A DNA stretch of 8,051 bases from JAVBKB01 sp031554275. Lineage in GTDB: Bacteria > Bacillota > Bacilli > JARBTR01. Each line of letters opens with the position of its first letter. Within the stretch, counting starts at the first letter, position 1. Made by a program: the position numbers and the translations under genes. Under the pieces are notes generated by a model. That model was given only the letters and a program-made list of their open reading frames with translations. It was not told the origin of the DNA and did not search any database. The stretch lies in contig JAVBKB010000158.1 of the NCBI GenBank assembly GCA_031554275.1, positions 1 through 8,051 of the forward strand. The letters are read 5' to 3'. Below, one piece after another: positions 5,630-8,051 of this stretch.

Positions 5630-6688
5630 CTAACTCCCTAGTGATACTGTGACGGTGAAAGTTGCACCCTTACCTAACTCAGACTCTACCTCGATCTTTC
5701 CTTTGTGCAAATCTAGGATTTTCTTCACAATGGCGAGACCAAGTCCGCTACCACCTTTTTCACGATTTCGCGATTTATCTCCTTTATAGAAACGCTCAAA
5801 TAAATGCAGCTTTTCTTCTTCAGAAATTCCGATACCTGTATCTGTGATTTTTACAATCGCGTTATCTGCTTCTTTGCGAAGTGAAACACTGATCATCCCC
5901 TGAGGAGGTGTGAATTTAATCGCATTATGCACTAAATTAATCCACACTTGACTGAACAAATCTTTATCTGCTTTGATGGTCACTTTATTTAAATCAATAT
6001 CCAATTCAATTTGTTTTGATGCCCATTGCGGTTCGCAGGACAATAGAACCTTCTGTAATAGCTGATCCAAGGAAAAATGATTCATATCCAATGCATGTGA
6101 ATCCATTTCTAATGTAGAAAGCTTTAACAGATTGGCGCTGAGCTTAGACATGCGGTGACTCTCATTTTCGATAATGTCTAAGTATTGTGCGCGCTCCTCT
6201 TTCGAACAGTTTTCATTCCTAAGTAACTGTGCGAAACCACGAATCGATGTCAATGGAGATTGAATTTCGTGTGAAACATTTGATACGAAATCCTGTCGCA
6301 TCTTTTCCATCGTGCCAACCTCTTCAACCATTTTGTTCACGCTACTGATTAGGTCCAGAAGTGGTTCGCGTTTGTCATAGCTTTCTTCTTTCACTTTAAC
6401 ATTTAGATTTCCAACAGCTATCGAGTCAATTACAAATTTAACATCTGCTAGCATTTGTGCATGTACTGGTATATGACTATTTCTGAATCGCTGGAAAAAT
6501 CTGCCGAGAATCGCGATTGTACTCCCCATGAGTAGCAATCCGAGAATTGAAGTAATCACATGATCTAGCATCCACGGTGGTGTTCCAAATTTCGCAAAGA
6601 GCTTATGTGTCAACCATGTTGCCATTGTAAAGCTACAAAAAACAACAATGACTCCTAGGATGAAATTCAAAATAAATCGTTTAATCAT
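5630..6688 (-). CDS. Sensor histidine kinase with short extracytoplasmic loop, about 352 aa
   Basis: This is the membrane kinase partner of the regulator encoded immediately upstream. I prefer the ATG at 6688 (MIKRF); an in-frame ATG at 6700 is possible. Both overlap the regulator's 3' end (8 or 20 nt), giving translational coupling. Numbered from MIKRF, transmembrane helices lie at about 6-26 and 45-62, separated by only some 18-20 residues. A HAMP-like linker follows (about 80-125, with IAVGNLNVKV). The phospho-acceptor is His140 in NVSHEIQSPL. The ATPase domain has the N-box with Asn251/Asn255 (NLVHNAIKFTP), the G1 box DTGIGI (from Asp283), the F-box LFERFYKGD and the G2 box GGSGLGLAIVKK. 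All catalytic boxes are intact. The tiny outer loop suggests a signal sensed in or at the membrane rather than by a large external domain. Confidence 0.9.
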   Translation of the reverse strand: MIKRFILNFILGVIVVFCSFTMATWLTHKLFAKFGTPPWMLDHVITSILGLLLMGSTIAILGRFFQRFRNSHIPVHAQMLADVKFVIDSIAVGNLNVKVKEESYDKREPLLDLISSVNKMVEEVGTMEKMRQDFVSNVSHEIQSPLTSIRGFAQLLRNENCSKEERAQYLDIIENESHRMSKLSANLLKLSTLEMDSHALDMNHFSLDQLLQKVLLSCEPQWASKQIELDIDLNKVTIKADKDLFSQVWINLVHNAIKFTPPQGMISVSLRKEADNAIVKITDTGIGISEEEKLHLFERFYKGDKSRNREKGGSGLGLAIVKKILDLHKGKIEVESELGKGATFTVTVSLGS

Positions 6689-7361
6689 GAGCAAGCACAT
6701 CCAATTTGTAACCTAATCCTCGTATCGTCACGATTTTGAAACCATAAACCGCTTCAGGAAACTTGTCTCGTAATCGATTAATGTGAACATCCAACGTCCG
6801 CTCATTCCCTTCAAAACCATATCCCCAAATATCTTCAATCAATCGATCCCTTGTAAAAGTTTTTCCTGCATAGCTAGCTAACTTAAACAAGAGTTCAAAC
6901 TCCTTCAATGGCAAAGTAAACGATTCTTTCTCCGTGAAAACCTGATAATTGTTCTTGTTAATGAGGAGAGTTCCAATCTTCACAGATTTTGAAGTTTCAA
7001 TATGATACCGCTTCAACAATGCATTTACCCGAACAAGAAGTTCCTCTGGCTCAAAAGGCTTCGTCATATAGTCGTCAGTACCTAGCTTAAATCCTTTAAC
7101 CTTATTTTGAATTTCCCCTTGGGCAGTCAACATCAAAATTGGAAAGTCATAATACTTTCGTATTTGCTTACACAACTCCCATCCATCCATATTCGGCATC
7201 ATGATATCAATTATTGCAAGATCGATCTTTTCTTCACCAAGCTTTAATAATGCATCCCGGCCATCCACTGCCGAAATCACTTCATACCCATCATTCTGTA
7301 AAAGAATCGCGACAAGCTTTCTAATATTCACGTCATCATCAACAATCAGAAGCTTATTCAT
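6681..7361 (-). CDS. OmpR/PhoB-family response regulator, 226 aa
   Basis: This transcription factor is activated by phosphotransfer from the kinase encoded just downstream. The start ATG at 7361 is preceded by AGGAAGGTG about 9 nt upstream. The receiver domain (1-115) has the acidic pocket (DDD, residues 8-10), phospho-acceptor Asp52 in IIDIMMPNMDG, Thr79 (LMLTA) and Lys101 (DDYMTKPF). A winged-helix DNA-binding domain occupies about 125-222, with the recognition-helix region ERTLDVHINRLRDKF and the terminal wing VTIRGLGYKLD. The length is standard for the family. The overall pattern resembles HssR-like regulators, but no heme-specific feature can be read. The stop TAA overlaps the kinase start. 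Likely targets are its own promoter and the exporter promoter, which share an 11-bp-spaced direct repeat. Confidence 0.93.
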   Translation of the reverse strand: MNKLLIVDDDVNIRKLVAILLQNDGYEVISAVDGRDALLKLGEEKIDLAIIDIMMPNMDGWELCKQIRKYYDFPILMLTAQGEIQNKVKGFKLGTDDYMTKPFEPEELLVRVNALLKRYHIETSKSVKIGTLLINKNNYQVFTEKESFTLPLKEFELLFKLASYAGKTFTRDRLIEDIWGYGFEGNERTLDVHINRLRDKFPEAVYGFKIVTIRGLGYKLDVLAHD

Positions 7362-7398
7362 ACCTACTCACACCTTCCTAAGTATCCGATCTGGTAAC

Positions 7399-7443
7399 CT
7401 TATAGCAATCATATAACAGATTTGTAAATGGAGTATAAATTGA
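7399..7443 (-). promoter_or_regulatory. Promoter and direct-repeat operator of the two-component operon
   Basis: On the - strand, TTTACA (7428-7423) is followed after 18 bp by TATAAG (7404-7399), preceded by TGC as in an extended -10. A second hexamer, TTTATA (7439-7434), lies 11 bp upstream of the -35. The block 7423-7443 matches 5036-5056 of the exporter promoter at 19 of 21 positions. Transcription should start near 7392, about 30 nt before the regulator ATG. The arrangement suggests autoregulation, with the regulator bound over the -35. Confidence 0.7.
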
Positions 7444-7800
7444 TTATCGTAGACACCGACTATTGTTCAGCAAAAATTCAAGCTGTTGTTCGTGAAAAAA
7501 TTTAAGCTGTTGCTCGTGAAAAAATTTAAGCTTGTTGTTCGTGAAAACTAGCGAATAATTGTTTTGTATCAAGCAGGATTAAGCAATCTTCCCACAGGTT
7601 TTTATCCATACTTTCACTATCCCTTGTGACAGCAATTAATTTGTCGCCTTTCTGTTGTAGATAAGAAATATCTCGAAATCATTATTGAGGACACTGAGCA
7701 TTCCTGTGTTTGACAATACAACGAGTGTGCCATTTGCGGAGCTGTCCATGAAGTAAGCGCGATGACTTAGCATTATTTTTGTAACTGGTTTTAGTTTCAT
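7444..7800 (-). pseudogene. Frameshifted small gene with repeated 3' end (about 91 codons or longer)
   Basis: The ATG at 7800 has a strong ribosome site (GAGGG, 7 nt upstream). As read, it encodes 54 residues (MKLKPVTKIMLSHRAYFMD ... FEIFLIYNRKATN) and stops at 7636. One frame over the coding pattern continues clearly: YLQQKGDKLIAVTRDSES, MDKNLWEDCLILLDTKQL, FASFHEQQA, with a stop at 7526. Dropping one T from the TTT near 7668 joins them as ...NNDFEI-SYLQQ..., giving about 91 residues. A second one-base change in repeat copy 3 would return to the first frame and extend the protein through FHEQQLKF repeats to a stop at 7444. The family is unrecognised. It follows the partial gene at 7879 with a 78-nt gap and the same orientation, so they may be co-transcribed. 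It is a pseudogene or the product of base-calling errors. Confidence 0.55.
7472..7544. repeat. Three tandem 24-bp repeats (8 codons each)
   Basis: The copies are 7472-7495, 7496-7519 and 7520-7544, with the pattern A5-TTY-AAGCTGTTGYTCGTGA. The third copy has one extra T (25 bp). On the - strand each 24-bp unit equals eight codons (F-H-E-Q-Q-L-K-F), repeating the 3' end of the frameshifted gene, so the array arose by in-frame duplication of coding DNA. Confidence 0.85.
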
Positions 7801-7878
7801 TTGATTACCCTCTTTTGTTTTGCAAGGTCAGGATTTTAAGTAAGGTGCCTTTATTATAAATTTATTTTAAATTCTTCA

Positions 7879-8051
7879 TTATTGCTCATACTCTTTACTC
7901 CCATGATAATACTCAAGATCTACCATTACCGTCAAAAATTTCGGCGGCGGAATAATGTATTCAACTCTAACAGTGAACGGAGTAAAGAACTGCATTAATA
8001 ATGATTTTTCCTGCTCTTGAACAGTAGGATAAAGCTGTAAATCAGTCTTTT
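7879..8051 (-). CDS. Unrecognised protein, C-terminal 56 residues (5' partial)
   Basis: A coding-like frame enters from the right edge and ends at TAA 7881-7879. The visible residues begin KTDLQLYPTVQEQEKSLLMQ, pass through FTPFTVRVEYIIPPPKFLTV and end DLEYYHGSKEYEQ. No membrane segment or known motif is visible, and I cannot assign a family. The frame runs without a stop for the whole 173 nt and has a natural residue mix. The next gene in the same direction starts 78 nt downstream at 7800 with its own ribosome site, so a small operon is plausible. Confidence 0.62.
   Translation of the reverse strand, partial: KTDLQLYPTVQEQEKSLLMQFFTPFTVRVEYIIPPPKFLTVMVDLEYYHGSKEYEQ

Noticed and set aside
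7472..7544. CRISPR array
   Set aside because: The repeats abut directly with no spacers, there are only three, and they are coding duplications.
7853..7858. Perfect TATAAT (- strand) before the gene at 7800 as a promoter
   Set aside because: No acceptable -35 is found 16-18 bp upstream. In such AT-rich DNA the hexamer alone is weak evidence, though it may still contribute.

Overview
The window looks like chromosome of a low-GC, spore-forming Firmicute (Bacillales). The reasons are a collagen-like exosporium-type protein with a BclB-like C-terminal domain, strong AGGAGG-type ribosome binding sites, TTG and GTG starts, AT-rich intergenic DNA and sigma-A-like promoters. I cannot name a genus from the sequence alone. 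Only the collagen gene (1-1346) reads on the + strand; every other gene reads on the - strand.

Layout, left to right: (1) the 3' part of the collagen-like spore-surface gene, ending in a strong hairpin at 1394-1435 that could serve both convergent transcripts; (2) a gene-free stretch; (3) a two-gene unit of unrecognised membrane-associated proteins (2582->1722) with its own promoter at 2614-2643; (4) a DrrAB-type ABC exporter operon (4743->2913), preceded by a small frameshifted gene (4989->4818) and ended by a terminator at 2790-2840; (5) an intergenic region with a 61-bp operator array, a 158-bp nested palindrome flanked by direct repeats, a terminator and a possible decayed gene; (6) an OmpR-family response regulator and a short-loop sensor kinase with overlapping genes (7361->5630); (7) upstream of them, a frameshifted small gene whose 3' end holds a 24-bp (8-codon) tandem repeat; (8) the 3' end of an unrecognised gene running off the right edge.

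How the parts may work together: the exporter promoter carries TGTAAA-like hexamers in exact 11-bp register, and the promoter of the two-component operon carries a 21-bp block matching part of that array at 19 of 21 positions. Eleven-bp direct repeats are the usual target geometry of PhoB/OmpR-family regulators. The simplest reading is a self-regulating sense-and-export module: the kinase senses an envelope or drug signal, and the regulator activates its own operon and the exporter. This is inference from shared DNA pattern and proximity.

Three small genes in the window look broken by single-base indels in or near short homopolymers, while all the larger genes are intact. The broken small genes are either real pseudogenes or base-calling errors, and re-sequencing would settle which.
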